A stretch of 64,000 bases of DNA from Hymenobacter convexus (lineage in GTDB: Bacteria > Bacteroidota > Bacteroidia > Cytophagales > Hymenobacteraceae). The stretch lies in the NCBI RefSeq assembly GCF_030580955.1, contig NZ_JAUQON010000009.1, positions 124,001-188,000 of the forward strand, written 5' to 3'. The translations under genes were made by a program, and so were the position numbers. Of the stretch, positions 27,390 to 35,991 are shown one piece after another (the stretch's first letter is position 1; each line of letters starts with the position of its first letter). The notes under the pieces are model-generated. The model saw nothing but the letters and a program-made list of their open reading frames with translations, did not search any database and was not told the origin of the DNA.

Positions 27390-27696
27390 CTGCAGAAAAA
27401 AGGTGAGCTTGCGGAGACTGATGCGGTTAAGGCCGTTGTAGTTGCTTATGAGCCCAAAAATTGCAGCACGTAGTGGGGCAACGGCCGGCCCCCCAACGGT
27501 AGAAGGTGCCGGATTATTAGCCGGGCGCAGGTCGGTTGGGGGCGAATGTTTTCGGCCGGCCGGTGCCTCGCCGCGCCCCGTGGGGGCCAGGGCAAATTGT
27601 TGCTTCATTGTTGCCAGAAGTTAGGGAGAGATGGCAACAAAGGTTCTCCCCAGCCCGGCAGCCAGCGCCCCGGGCCATGATATGGAACGTCCCAAC
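27390..27696 (-). promoter_or_regulatory. Intergenic region upstream of the barrel receptor, with an inverted repeat
   Basis: 307 nt without a credible gene. TTGTTGCCA (27608-27616) and TGGCAACAA (27632-27640) form a perfect 9-bp inverted repeat with a 15-nt spacer, a candidate regulator site or hairpin. No TAnnTTTG element is evident, so the receptor's promoter is not identified. The AraC-type gene ends at 27697. Confidence 0.45.
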
Positions 27697-28944
27697 CTAT
27701 GATTTGGGCCGCTCCACCTCGCTGGGCGCCTGGCCCAGCAGCTTTTTAAACACCCGGTTAAACGTTGACTTCGAGTTGAATCCGCTTTCCAGTGCCACTC
27801 CCACCAGGGAGTAGTGGCCGAAGCGCGGGTCGGCCAGCTTGCGGCGGGCTTCCTGCACCCGGTAGGTGTTCACGAAGTCGTTGAAGTTCTGCCCGCAGCC
27901 CGCGTTGATGACTTTCGAGAGCAGCGCCGGGTGGGTCTGCAGGCGTTGGGCCAGCTCGGTGAGCGTCAGCTCCGGCTCCAGCCAGGGCTGCTCGTCGGCC
28001 ATCAGGCGCAGCAGCTTGTCGCGCCAGGGGTGCAGCTCGGGGGCCAGGGCCGGCGCGGGTGTCGGCGGCGTCTGCGGTGCCTCACTCACAGCGGCCGTCG
28101 GGGCTGGAGCTGCCGCCTCAGCGGCAAGTTGCGGCCGGGCCCACGCCGGCGCCACGCCCGGCGCGGGTCGGCGCTCCACTGCGGTCACGTAGCTGGCTTG
28201 CAAGCCCACCACGGCCAAGCCAAACACCAGCCCGCCCCGCACGGCAAAGGCGTACCACATTTCGGCGTAATGAAAAGGGCCGAACCAGGCATCCAGCGCC
28301 ACGAAGCTCAGCCCCAGCCCGAAGCCCACCATCAGGGCAATGAGCAGCAGGCGCTGCCCCACCAGCTGCCGCCGCTCAGCGCCGGAGGCGTTGGCGTCGA
28401 GGTGCTGCCGGTAGCGGCGGTGGTCTTCCAGCGTTTTCAGGCCGTAGAGCAGCAGCGAGAGGTAGCTTGCCAGCGCCAGCGGGCCCACCACCAGCCGCAA
28501 CAGCGCCAGCGCCGGGCTTGCGCTGCCGGATATTCCCCCAGCGGCGCCGTGCCGGTAGCCCAGCCCCAGCACCGCCACCCCGGCAAACAGCCCAATCTGG
28601 CTGAGGCCCGGCAGCAGGTGCCGCCAGGCCCGGGGCGCCCGCAGGCGCGGGTTGGTAAGCACCCAGAAGTAGAGGGCGCACACCGGCACCAGCCACAGCT
28701 CGGTGTACCAGGGCACGTAGAGGGGCGCAGGGCCCGCCGCCGCCACGGGCATCACGCACCAGCCGGCGGCGCTGAGCAGGCACTGGGCCAGCAAAAACGT
28801 GGGCAGCAGCAGGCCCAGGCCCAGCAGCAGCCCGGGAGTGGCCCGGCCGCGCCAGGCCCCGGCCGCCAGCAGCAGCGCCACTGCCACCGCCGGCCCCAGC
28901 AGCGGCTCCAGAAACACGGCGTAGATGAGCGGGGAGAAGACCAT
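27697..28944 (-). CDS. Membrane-anchored AraC-family regulator
   Basis: 415 residues from the ATG at 28944; the open frame continues upstream to 29256 but that part overlaps the divergent gene. The N-terminal 250 residues hold about seven hydrophobic helices (MVFSPLIYAVFLEPLLGPAVAVALLLAAGAW and following). A proline/alanine-rich linker comes next, then a C-terminal AraC HTH domain: LTLTELAQRLQTHPALLSKVINAGCGQNFNDFVNTYRVQEARRKL and GHYSLVGVALESGFNSKSTFNRVFKKLLGQAPSEV. Regulators with this layout are found in Bacteroidota, and the signal is unknown. A perfect -7 element (complement TAAATTTG) lies at 28978-28985. The nearest candidate target is the barrel receptor downstream on the same strand. 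Confidence 0.87.
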   Translation of the reverse strand: MVFSPLIYAVFLEPLLGPAVAVALLLAAGAWRGRATPGLLLGLGLLLPTFLLAQCLLSAAGWCVMPVAAAGPAPLYVPWYTELWLVPVCALYFWVLTNPRLRAPRAWRHLLPGLSQIGLFAGVAVLGLGYRHGAAGGISGSASPALALLRLVVGPLALASYLSLLLYGLKTLEDHRRYRQHLDANASGAERRQLVGQRLLLIALMVGFGLGLSFVALDAWFGPFHYAEMWYAFAVRGGLVFGLAVVGLQASYVTAVERRPAPGVAPAWARPQLAAEAAAPAPTAAVSEAPQTPPTPAPALAPELHPWRDKLLRLMADEQPWLEPELTLTELAQRLQTHPALLSKVINAGCGQNFNDFVNTYRVQEARRKLADPRFGHYSLVGVALESGFNSKSTFNRVFKKLLGQAPSEVERPKS

Positions 28945-28977
28945 AGCAACCAGGCCGGCTCCACGGCGGCGGCCCGG

Positions 28978-28985
28978 CAAATTTA
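28978..28985 (-). promoter_or_regulatory. -7 promoter element of the AraC-type gene
   Basis: CAAATTTA on the plus strand, TAAATTTG on the coding strand, a perfect TAnnTTTG, 34 nt before the ATG. Confidence 0.5.
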
Positions 28986-29091
28986 GGCGCCGCAACCCGG
29001 GCGCGGCGCAAAACGGCGCCCAGCGTGCCAAATTGCCTAACTGCCAGCGGCCGCTGTATCTTGGGTGCCTGTAATTGCTTTTGCCTCTGCC

Positions 29092-29910
29092 ATGAACATT
29101 CTGCGCCACGTTGAGTTGACCCGCGTTTTTTTCGTCGACATCGAAACCGTGCCCGGCCACGCCTCGCACGCCGAACTGCCGGCCGTGCACCAGGCGCTGT
29201 GGCAGAAGTTCTGCGACAAGCGCCACGCCCGTGAGCTGGCCGAAGGCCAGAGCCACGAGGCCTTGTTCCGCAACGGCGGCCTCTACGCCGAGTTTGGCAA
29301 AGTGGTGTGCATCTCGGTGGGATTTTTCCGTCTGCTGCCCGACGAGACGCTGGAATTCCGCACCAAGTCATTTGCCGATGACGACGAATGCACGGTACTG
29401 GGCGGCTTCGCCAGCTTCCTGCAGCGCTACGCCCCCTACGGCCCCAGCCGCTACGCCAAGCTCGATACGGCCCGCCCCGATGGCCATTTCCTGTGCGCCC
29501 ACAACGGCCGCGAGTTTGACTACGGCTACCTGGGCCGCCGCATGCTCATCTGCGGGCAGACCATTCCGCCCATGCTCGACGTGGCCGGCCACCGGCCCTG
29601 GGACCTGCCCCACCTGCTCGACACGATGGACCTCTGGAAGTTCGGCGACAACAAAGGCCACATCACCCTGGCCCTGCTGGCGGGCTTGTTCGGCATTCCC
29701 TCGCCCAAAGACGACATCGACGGCGCCGACGTGGGCCACACCTACTGGGTGAAGAAAGACCTGGCCCGCATCGTGTCGTACTGCGAAAAAGACATCATCG
29801 CCACGGCCCGTGTGTTTCTGCACTACACCGGCCGCAAGGAGCTGTGGGATTTGGTGACGCTCACGCCCACGCCCTGGCGCCCAGCCCCCAGGATGCAGGT
29901 GCTGGCGTAG
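29092..29910 (+). CDS. DEDDy 3'-5' exonuclease (PolB-exonuclease-like)
   Basis: 272 residues from the ATG at 29092; the frame opens at 29065 but the nine extra residues are not needed. Exo I is FFVDIETVP (Asp16, Glu18), Exo II HNGREFDYGYL (Asp143), Exo III YCEKDIIATARVFL (Tyr230, Asp234), so all four acidic residues and the tyrosine of a DEDDy nuclease are present. The family is the predicted PolB-related 3'-5' exonuclease group, cytoplasmic, role in DNA or RNA processing not settled. Divergent from the AraC-type gene; a strong terminator follows. Confidence 0.88.
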   Translation: MNILRHVELTRVFFVDIETVPGHASHAELPAVHQALWQKFCDKRHARELAEGQSHEALFRNGGLYAEFGKVVCISVGFFRLLPDETLEFRTKSFADDDECTVLGGFASFLQRYAPYGPSRYAKLDTARPDGHFLCAHNGREFDYGYLGRRMLICGQTIPPMLDVAGHRPWDLPHLLDTMDLWKFGDNKGHITLALLAGLFGIPSPKDDIDGADVGHTYWVKKDLARIVSYCEKDIIATARVFLHYTGRKELWDLVTLTPTPWRPAPRMQVLA

Positions 29911-29934
29911 CCTTCTCCCGGCAGCCGGACCTGA

Positions 29935-29975
29935 AGCCGGCCGGAATGCCTCTCTGGCATCCGGCCGGCTTTTTT
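29935..29975 (+). terminator. Terminator after the exonuclease gene
   Basis: Arms 29935-29950 and 29956-29970 (AGCCGGCCGG core) pair with a one-base bulge around a TCTCT loop, followed by TTTTT. Confidence 0.88.
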
Positions 29976-30001
29976 GCGTCGATTCCAGTCCTTTTACCGC
30001 T

Positions 30002-30009
30002 TATTTTTG
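30002..30009 (+). promoter_or_regulatory. -7 promoter element of the delta-60-repeat gene
   Basis: TATTTTTG fits TAnnTTTG. A TTTG at 29973-29976 is 25 nt upstream, slightly far for a -33 element. The ATG is at 30052. Confidence 0.4.
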
Positions 30010-30051
30010 CGGGGATTTGCGTCTGCCTCATTCATTTATTAATTCCGTTCT

Positions 30052-32613
30052 ATGCGTTGTTTCTACTCGTTTTTACTAGCCGTGCTGCTGAGCAGCAGCT
30101 GGCTTTCGGCCGCCGCGCAACAGCTCGACCTCAGCTTTGCGCCCAGCAAGCTCACCTCGCCGGGCGGCGGCGTACTCACCAGCCTCAAGCAGCCCGACGG
30201 CAAGGTGCTCATTGCCGGCTTTTTTCAGCTGATGAGCGGGCAGCCCTCGCCGATGGTGGCCCGCCTCAACGCCGACGGCAGCCCCGACCTGGCGTTTCGG
30301 GCGCAGGCCGGCAGCGGCCCCAACGCCACCGTGACGGCCCTGGCCCTGCAATCCGACGGTAAAATCCTGGTAGCCGGCGAGGGCTACCTCTCCGGCTACA
30401 ACGGCGCGACGGCCCAAAACATCATCCGCCTCAACGCCGACGGCAGCCGCGACACTTCTTTTGGCTCAAGCGGCGCCGGCTGGCGCGGCCCCGTGCGCAG
30501 CATGGCCGTGCAGGCCGACGGCAAGATTCTGGTGGGCGGCGAGCTGCTGTGCACCTTCGATGGCCAGCCTACCAACGGCCTGGTGCGGCTGCTGCCCAAC
30601 GGCCAGCGCGACACCAGCTTTTCCATTGGCACGGGATTCAGCAGCCAGTATGGGGGTAGCTATGGCCAAGCCCGCCGCATCATCGTGCAGCCCGACGGCA
30701 ACATCCTGGTGGCCGGACAGTTCGACGCCGTGAATGGCCAGGCCATTAGTGCCATTGTGCGCCTTACCCCCACCGGCGCCCGCGACGCCACCTTCACCTC
30801 GCCGCTGACCAACGGCGCGTTTGTGTTCGACATGACGCGGCAGGCCGACGGCAAAATCCTGGTGGGCGGCAACACGGTTACGAACCGCGGCGACGTGGTG
30901 GTTCGCCTGCTCCCCTCCGGCGCCTTCGACCCGGCTTTTGCCGCTGTGAGCTCAAGCGGGGTAATCTTTAGCCTAGGGCAACGCGCCGACGGCACCATTC
31001 TGGTGTCGGGCAGTTTCAGCACGCTGGGGGGCAGCCCCCGCAACGGCGTGGCACGCCTCACCGCACTGGGCCTGCTCGACGCCTCGTTTGCGACGGGAGC
31101 CGGCAGCAATAGCAGCGTCATGAACATTGTGGAGCTGAACAGCGGGCAGTACCTGGCCGTTGGGTTTTTCAACGAGTTTGGCGGACAGAACGCCAACGGC
31201 GTGGCACGCCTGCTGGCCAGCGGAGCCGTGGACACCAGCTATTCCTTGCTGCTGGAATACGTGGCCAGCGGCGGCCTGGTGCCCCAGAACAATGGCCAGC
31301 TGGTGCTGAACTCCTACAACCTTGGCTCCTTCAACGGCCAGGCGGTGAGCAACCAAAACAACCCTTATTCTCATCGCATCAACGCCGACGGCAGCTACAA
31401 CGCGCCGCTGCTGCTGCCGGCGCCCTACACCCGCCCCAGCGGCAATGCGTATTCCTACAATGCCTTCCCGCAGCCTGACGGCACCGTCTACGCCACTTAC
31501 CAGAACAGCGACAGCACCGCCCTGGTACGCCGCGTGCTGGCCAACGGCACCTTCGACGCCGCCTTCACGGCGGCCGAGCTGAAGTGGAGCCGGCCGTATC
31601 CGCCCGTTGGGTTGGGCGCCACCATCACGGTGCATCCCGGCGGCGGCCTGCTGGTGAGCAGCGGGGCCGCCAAGGTGAACGGCCAGTCCCGCCCCGGGGT
31701 GCTGGCCCGCCTCAACGCCGATGGCACCCTCAACACCCAGTTTGCCCCGCCGACCGGGGCCGCGTGGCAGGTGCCCACCGTGGGCACGGGCAACACTGCC
31801 GGCTACCGCTACGCCGTGGGCTTGGCCAATGGCCAGACGCTGGTAGTCTGGAACGACGCCACCCGCAGCTACGTGACGCGCCTCAACCTCGACGGCACCA
31901 TCGACAACAGCTTCTCCATTGGCACCGGGGGCAGCCCCAGCTCGCTGTTCAGCATCGCCCCGCTGGCCGGCGGCAAAATTCTGGTGAATGGCGACTTCAC
32001 CACTTTCAACGGCCAAGCGGCCCCCTACGGCCTGTTGCGCCTGCTGGCCACCGGCGCCCCCGACCCCAGCTTCACGGCGGCCAGCGCGGCCCGTAGCTTC
32101 ACGGAGCAGGCCGATGGCAAACTACTGGTGGTGGCCCCCGGCGCCACTTCCCAAACCGAGCGGCTGGTGCGCCTCACCACCACCGGCAGCCTCGATGCCG
32201 GCTTTCAGGCCGTCACGATTGGCAACGAGTCGTTCACGCCGGCCGCGGCGGCCGTTTACATTCAGCCCGTTACCAACGCCATTGTGCTCGGCGGCGATTT
32301 CACCAGCGTGGCCGGACAGCCGCGCTTTGGCCTCGCCCGCCTCGTGAATACCGCTCTGGCCGTGCGCGCCGCCACGGCTGTGCCGCTGGCCGACGTGTTT
32401 CCCAACCCGGCCCACGGGCAGCTCAATCTGCGCCTCCCGGCCCCGCCCACCGGCCCCGTGCTGCTGACTGATTTGCAGGGCCGCACCGTGCGCCGCTGGC
32501 CGCTGGCCCAGGCCAACGGCACGGTGCCGCTGGCGGGCCTGGCCCCGGGCGTGTATCTGCTGGGCATTGCCACCGCCGCCGGCCAAGGCTGGCAACGCGT
32601 GGTGGTCGAATAG
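30052..32613 (+). CDS. Secreted delta-60-repeat protein with type IX sorting domain
   Basis: 853 residues. Signal peptide to SAAAQ. The body is a chain of about a dozen delta-60-type repeats built on QxDGKxLxxG...GxxxxxxxRLxxDGSxDxxF, for example ALQSDGKILVAGEGYLSGYNGATAQNIIRLNADGSRDTSF. They should form a large propeller or beta-solenoid. The last 75 residues are a type A T9SS C-terminal domain (VFPNPAHGQLNLRLP, GRTVRRWPL, LAPGVYLLGI, RVVVE). The protein is therefore exported by the same machinery as porU/porV in this window, and either attached to the surface or released. Function unknown, with no catalytic motif. Confidence 0.9.
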   Translation: MRCFYSFLLAVLLSSSWLSAAAQQLDLSFAPSKLTSPGGGVLTSLKQPDGKVLIAGFFQLMSGQPSPMVARLNADGSPDLAFRAQAGSGPNATVTALALQSDGKILVAGEGYLSGYNGATAQNIIRLNADGSRDTSFGSSGAGWRGPVRSMAVQADGKILVGGELLCTFDGQPTNGLVRLLPNGQRDTSFSIGTGFSSQYGGSYGQARRIIVQPDGNILVAGQFDAVNGQAISAIVRLTPTGARDATFTSPLTNGAFVFDMTRQADGKILVGGNTVTNRGDVVVRLLPSGAFDPAFAAVSSSGVIFSLGQRADGTILVSGSFSTLGGSPRNGVARLTALGLLDASFATGAGSNSSVMNIVELNSGQYLAVGFFNEFGGQNANGVARLLASGAVDTSYSLLLEYVASGGLVPQNNGQLVLNSYNLGSFNGQAVSNQNNPYSHRINADGSYNAPLLLPAPYTRPSGNAYSYNAFPQPDGTVYATYQNSDSTALVRRVLANGTFDAAFTAAELKWSRPYPPVGLGATITVHPGGGLLVSSGAAKVNGQSRPGVLARLNADGTLNTQFAPPTGAAWQVPTVGTGNTAGYRYAVGLANGQTLVVWNDATRSYVTRLNLDGTIDNSFSIGTGGSPSSLFSIAPLAGGKILVNGDFTTFNGQAAPYGLLRLLATGAPDPSFTAASAARSFTEQADGKLLVVAPGATSQTERLVRLTTTGSLDAGFQAVTIGNESFTPAAAAVYIQPVTNAIVLGGDFTSVAGQPRFGLARLVNTALAVRAATAVPLADVFPNPAHGQLNLRLPAPPTGPVLLTDLQGRTVRRWPLAQANGTVPLAGLAPGVYLLGIATAAGQGWQRVVVE

Positions 32614-32635
32614 CCCGCTATTGATTCCCACGAAA

Positions 32636-32670
32636 AAGCCGGCCTCCCGCAAGGGAAGCCGGCTTTTTTG
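32636..32670. terminator. Terminator between the T9SS cargo and alcohol dehydrogenase genes
   Basis: Arms 32636-32648 and 32653-32665 pair with one mismatch around GCAA; T tract TTTTTT downstream and A run upstream, so both convergent genes may use it. Confidence 0.85.
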
Positions 32671-32688
32671 CGTCTATTCTGATGGCTG

Positions 32689-33741
32689 CTAGTTCTTCAG
32701 CGTGGCCAGGTCAATCACGAAGCGGTATTTCACGTCGCCTTTCAGCATGCGCTCATACGACTCGTTGATGTCCTTGATGTCAATGACTTCGATGTCGGAC
32801 ATGATGTTGTGCTCGGCGCAGAAGTCCAGCATTTCCTGGGTTTCGGCAATGCCGCCGATGAGCGAGCCAGCAATGCGGCGGCGCTTGGCAATGAGGTTGA
32901 AGGCGTGGATGTGCGGCGCCTCGGTAGGCACGCCCAGCAGAATCATAGTGCCGTCGCGGCCCAGCAGGTTCACGTAGGTGGCCAAATCAAGCTGGGCCGA
33001 TACGGTGTTGATGATGAAGTCGAAGTAGTTACGCACCGACTTCAGCTGGGCTTCGTCTTTGGTCACCACAAACTTGTGGGCGCCCAGCTCCTTGGCATCG
33101 GCTTCTTTATTTGGCGAAGTGCTGAGCACGGTTACTTCGGCGCCCATGGCCACGGCCAGTTTCACGGCCATGTGGCCCAGGCCGCCGAGGCCCATCACGC
33201 CCACTTTGTGGCCGGGGCCCACTTTCCACTGGCGCAGGGGCGAGTAAGTGGTGATGCCGGCGCAGAGCAGCGGCGCCACGCGGGCCAAATCCAGCTTTTC
33301 CGATACCTTGAGGGTGTATTTTTCATCCACCACAATCTGGCTGGAGTAGCCGCCGTAGGTGGGCGCGCCGCTGCCGATTTCGCGGCTGTTGTAGGTGCCC
33401 ACCATGCCGGTGGTTTCGCAGTACTGCTCCAGGCCTTCCTGGCAGCTGGGGCAGGTGCGGCAAGAGTCGACCATGCAGCCCACGCCGGCCAGGTCGCCCA
33501 CTTTGAAGTTCTTCACGTGGTCGCCCACCTGCGTGATGCGGCCCACGATTTCGTGGCCTGGCACCATGGGGAAGATGGAGCCGCCCCACTCGTCGCGCAC
33601 CTGGTGCAGGTCGGAGTGGCACACGCCACAGAATTGGATATCAATAAGTACATCGTGCGGGCCGACTTCGCGGCGCTCAAAATTGAACGGTTCGAGGGGG
33701 ATGTTGACGGCGGGCGCAGCGTAGGCTTTCGTTGGAAGCAT
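32689..33741 (-). CDS. Zinc-dependent NAD(P)-alcohol dehydrogenase, second paralogue
   Basis: 350 residues. Catalytic zinc site CGVCHSD (Cys41, His42) and PGHEIVGRI; structural zinc loop CMVDSCRTCPSCQEGLEQYC; nucleotide loop GLGGLGHMAVKLA. It is a clear paralogue of the product of 6339-7418 (same YSPLRQWKVGPG, AETQEMLDFCAEHNI and end regions) but lacks that protein's extra internal residues and starts MLPTKAYAA. YahK-type aldehyde reductases are the closest described relatives. Palindrome 33778-33884 lies just upstream. Confidence 0.93.
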   Translation of the reverse strand: MLPTKAYAAPAVNIPLEPFNFERREVGPHDVLIDIQFCGVCHSDLHQVRDEWGGSIFPMVPGHEIVGRITQVGDHVKNFKVGDLAGVGCMVDSCRTCPSCQEGLEQYCETTGMVGTYNSREIGSGAPTYGGYSSQIVVDEKYTLKVSEKLDLARVAPLLCAGITTYSPLRQWKVGPGHKVGVMGLGGLGHMAVKLAVAMGAEVTVLSTSPNKEADAKELGAHKFVVTKDEAQLKSVRNYFDFIINTVSAQLDLATYVNLLGRDGTMILLGVPTEAPHIHAFNLIAKRRRIAGSLIGGIAETQEMLDFCAEHNIMSDIEVIDIKDINESYERMLKGDVKYRFVIDLATLKN

Positions 33742-33777
33742 TTTGGGGTAATTAGGGAATGTTTAATTGAAAAATCA

Positions 33778-33884
33778 GAACGTCATGCTGAGCGCAGCCG
33801 AGGCATCTGTGCCGCAATGCTAAATCCTGTTGATTGGATTACTTGCGCGGTAGAGATGCTTCGGCTGCGTTCAGCATGACGTTC
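33778..33884. repeat. Long palindrome upstream of the second alcohol dehydrogenase
   Basis: Arms 33778-33817 and 33845-33884 pair with a few mismatches; core ATGCTGAGCGCAGCC. It is one of the less symmetric copies (left AGGCATCTGTGCC against right GGTAGAGATGCTT), so probably older. Confidence 0.85.
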
Positions 33885-33890
33885 CTTCAA

Positions 33891-34598
33891 CTAATAGATA
33901 GAACCAGTCGGCGCATTCAAAGTTTGCGGCAGGGGCTTTCCGGCCAGCTGCGCGGCCACCAGCTCGCGCATGCGCCGCAACGACTCGCGGGCGAATTTGC
34001 GCTGCAGCATGCGCCCAAACAGCTTGAAGCCCAGCCAGTAAAACGGGTTGCGAATCTGGCCGGACTGCGACACGGCGTGAATGCGAAACTGCACCGCGCC
34101 AGTCGTCAGGTTTTTGTGGATGGTGAAGTCAATCTGGCCGCGCTCGAAGTGGCCTTCGAGGGTGCGGTAGCCGTAGCCCCAGACACGCTCGGGACCGTTG
34201 GGCGTGTCGCGGGCGGCCTCATCGGTCACCTCGCTCACCCGCACGCCGAAGTAGAAATTGAACACCAGAAAGTGCGCCCGCAGCACCATAATGCGCTTTT
34301 CGAGCGGCACATTGGGGTCGAAGTAGCCGGTGATAAGGTCGGGCGGGGGGAAGGCGTAGCGGCGCAGCACCTCCTGCGCCGCCGCGAAGGAGCCGGCCGC
34401 TTCGGGCGTGCCGGGGGCCTCGGCGGGCAGGTCGGTTTCGTAGTCGTCGAGGCGCCAGCCAGTGGCGCTGGTGTACTCGTTTTGGCGCGAGAAGTCGTAG
34501 TTCACCTTCGCGTTGGCGTAGGCGTCGATGCGGGCGCGGTATTGCTCCCAGGCGGCTGGCTTGGCCGAAGTGGGCACGGCGGCAACTTGGTTACTCAT
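33891..34598 (-). CDS. DUF1990 protein
   Basis: 235 residues from the ATG at 34598. The DUF1990 core reads NYDFSRQNEYTSATGWRLDDYETDLPAEA, AFPPPDLITGYFDPNVPLEKRIMVLRAHFLVFNFYFGVRVSEVTDE, YGYRTLEGHFERGQIDFTIHKN and FRIHAVSQSGQIRNPFYWLGFKLFGRMLQRKFARESLRRMRELV. Function of the family is unknown. Its start overlaps the stop of the upstream gene by 8 nt, and that gene's product has a matching domain (LLERRYFIDVARARLSPAQI...), so the two are translationally coupled partners. Confidence 0.85.
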   Translation of the reverse strand: MSNQVAAVPTSAKPAAWEQYRARIDAYANAKVNYDFSRQNEYTSATGWRLDDYETDLPAEAPGTPEAAGSFAAAQEVLRRYAFPPPDLITGYFDPNVPLEKRIMVLRAHFLVFNFYFGVRVSEVTDEAARDTPNGPERVWGYGYRTLEGHFERGQIDFTIHKNLTTGAVQFRIHAVSQSGQIRNPFYWLGFKLFGRMLQRKFARESLRRMRELVAAQLAGKPLPQTLNAPTGSIY

Positions 34599-35169
34599 GG
34601 CGGGTGTGCTGCACGTGGCCGGCTTCGTCGTGCCGGAAGGTTTCGACGGTGACATTGCCCAGGGCCTGGCCGCCACTGGCCGCCACCACCCGTTGGCAAA
34701 ACGAAACCCAGGTGGCTTCCTGCAGCAGCTTGCCGCCGCCGAGGGTGTCGTAGGCAAAGGCCACCAGCCCGTCGCGCGAGCGGGCTGAGGAGCGGATTTC
34801 AAACCGTAGCACGTCGGGCGACTCGTCCAGGTAGTGCGCTTCGAAGCGGATGCGGCCGGCCTCGGGGTGGCCTTCGAGGGTGATGAATTCGAATGCCGTG
34901 GCGCTCACGTCGGTGACGCGCACACAGCCGTTCCAGGGGCCCAGGATTTTGATGCTGAACTCGTCGCCCGCTTTCAGGTCGCCGTCGTCGCCGGCTTTCT
35001 TTTTAAAATCGGCTAGTGCGTCGGGCGAGAAGTGGGGCACGTCGGCCTGCACTTCGGCCATAATCTGAGCCGGCGAGAGGCGGGCGCGCGCCACGTCAAT
35101 AAAATAACGGCGTTCCAGCAACGGCCCGGAGCCGGTGGAAGCAGGTTGCTCAGAAGTGGAATCAGACAT
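34591..35169 (-). CDS. DUF1990-related protein, coupled partner
   Basis: 192 residues from the ATG at 35169. It contains PHFSPDALADFKKKAGDDGDLKAGDEFSIKILGPWNGCVRVTDVSATAFEFITLEGHPEAGRIRFEAHYLD and RFEIRSSARSRDGLVAFAYDTLGGGKLLQEATWVSFCQRVV, a SRPBCC-like beta-grasp segment typical of DUF1990-associated proteins. It is the first gene of a two-gene unit; the 8-nt overlap with the next start suggests the products act together. Role unknown. The 132-nt gap to the divergent endonuclease V gene holds short tandem repeats (35264-35294). Confidence 0.75.
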   Translation of the reverse strand: MSDSTSEQPASTGSGPLLERRYFIDVARARLSPAQIMAEVQADVPHFSPDALADFKKKAGDDGDLKAGDEFSIKILGPWNGCVRVTDVSATAFEFITLEGHPEAGRIRFEAHYLDESPDVLRFEIRSSARSRDGLVAFAYDTLGGGKLLQEATWVSFCQRVVAASGGQALGNVTVETFRHDEAGHVQHTRHE

Positions 35170-35263
35170 GGCTTGCGAAGAAACGTATGGCCCTCATACG
35201 CCCCGCACCGCCGTAAGATGCTACGGATGGGCTTTTCGGACTTTAAAAACCGATGCCTCCGAG

Positions 35264-35294
35264 CTCATAACTCTTAACTTTTAACTCATAACTC
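35264..35294. repeat. Short tandem ACTCATAACTC repeats
   Basis: Three imperfect units of about 10 nt (CTCATAACTC, CTTAACTTTTAA, CTCATAACTC). They lie immediately before AAAGGAG, which abuts the endonuclease V start codon and is too close to be a useful ribosome-binding site. Confidence 0.5.
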
Positions 35295-35301
35295 AAAGGA
35301 G

Positions 35302-35991
35302 ATGGCCTACTACCGCCCGCCCGGCCCCCCACCCGACCCCACGCTCGTGCGCAGCCTCACCCAGCAGCAGCACGACATGCGCCAGCGCGTGCGCCACGAG
35401 CCGCTGGCCCAGGAGCCGCGCCTCATCGCGGGCTGCGACTCGTCATTTCCCACGCCCGACACCATCTTGTCGGTGTTCGTAGTGCTGAAATTCCCGTCGC
35501 TGGAGCTGGTGGAGAAAGTCTACAACTACGGCCCCGTCGACATGCCCTACGTGCCCGGCTTCCTCTCCTTCCGCGAGGCGCCAAACGTCATTCATACTTT
35601 CGCCAAGCTCGAAAACAAGCCCGACGTCATCATGGTGGACGGCCACGGCATTGCGCACCCGCGCCGCATGGGCATTGCCGCGCACCTGGGCGTGCTGCTC
35701 GACATACCCACCTTCGGCGTGGCCAAGCAGAAGCTGACGGGTGTGTTTCAGGAGCCCGGCATTGAGCGCGGCAATATCACGGAGCTGCTCGATGCCAAAT
35801 CCGGCGAGCTGATTGGCGAAGTCATTCGCAGCAAAGACAAGGTGCTGCCGCTGTTCGTGAGCCCCGGCCACCGCTGCGACCAGGCCACGGCCACGCGCCT
35901 CACGCTGGCCTGCCTGCGCGGCTACAAGCTACCGGAGCCCACGCGCCTGGCCGACCACTGGGCGGAGGAATTCAAGAAGGAAGTGCGGTAG
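35302..35991 (+). CDS. nfi: Endonuclease V (deoxyinosine 3' endonuclease)
   Basis: 229 residues, full family length. Catalytic residues are visible: Asp46 in AGCDSSF, Glu92 in PYVPGFLSFREAP and Asp113 in MVDGHGIAHPRRMGIAAHLGVLLDIPTFGVAK. The enzyme nicks DNA (or RNA) next to inosine made by adenine deamination and starts alternative excision repair. It starts at the ATG at 35302 and its 3' end overlaps that of gluQ by 20 nt on the opposite strand. Both stop codons are therefore embedded in the other gene. Confidence 0.95.
   Translation: MAYYRPPGPPPDPTLVRSLTQQQHDMRQRVRHEPLAQEPRLIAGCDSSFPTPDTILSVFVVLKFPSLELVEKVYNYGPVDMPYVPGFLSFREAPNVIHTFAKLENKPDVIMVDGHGIAHPRRMGIAAHLGVLLDIPTFGVAKQKLTGVFQEPGIERGNITELLDAKSGELIGEVIRSKDKVLPLFVSPGHRCDQATATRLTLACLRGYKLPEPTRLADHWAEEFKKEVR

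Noticed and set aside
29844..30362. Plus-strand frame joining the exonuclease and delta-60-repeat genes
   Set aside because: Out-of-frame artefact that spans a strong terminator.
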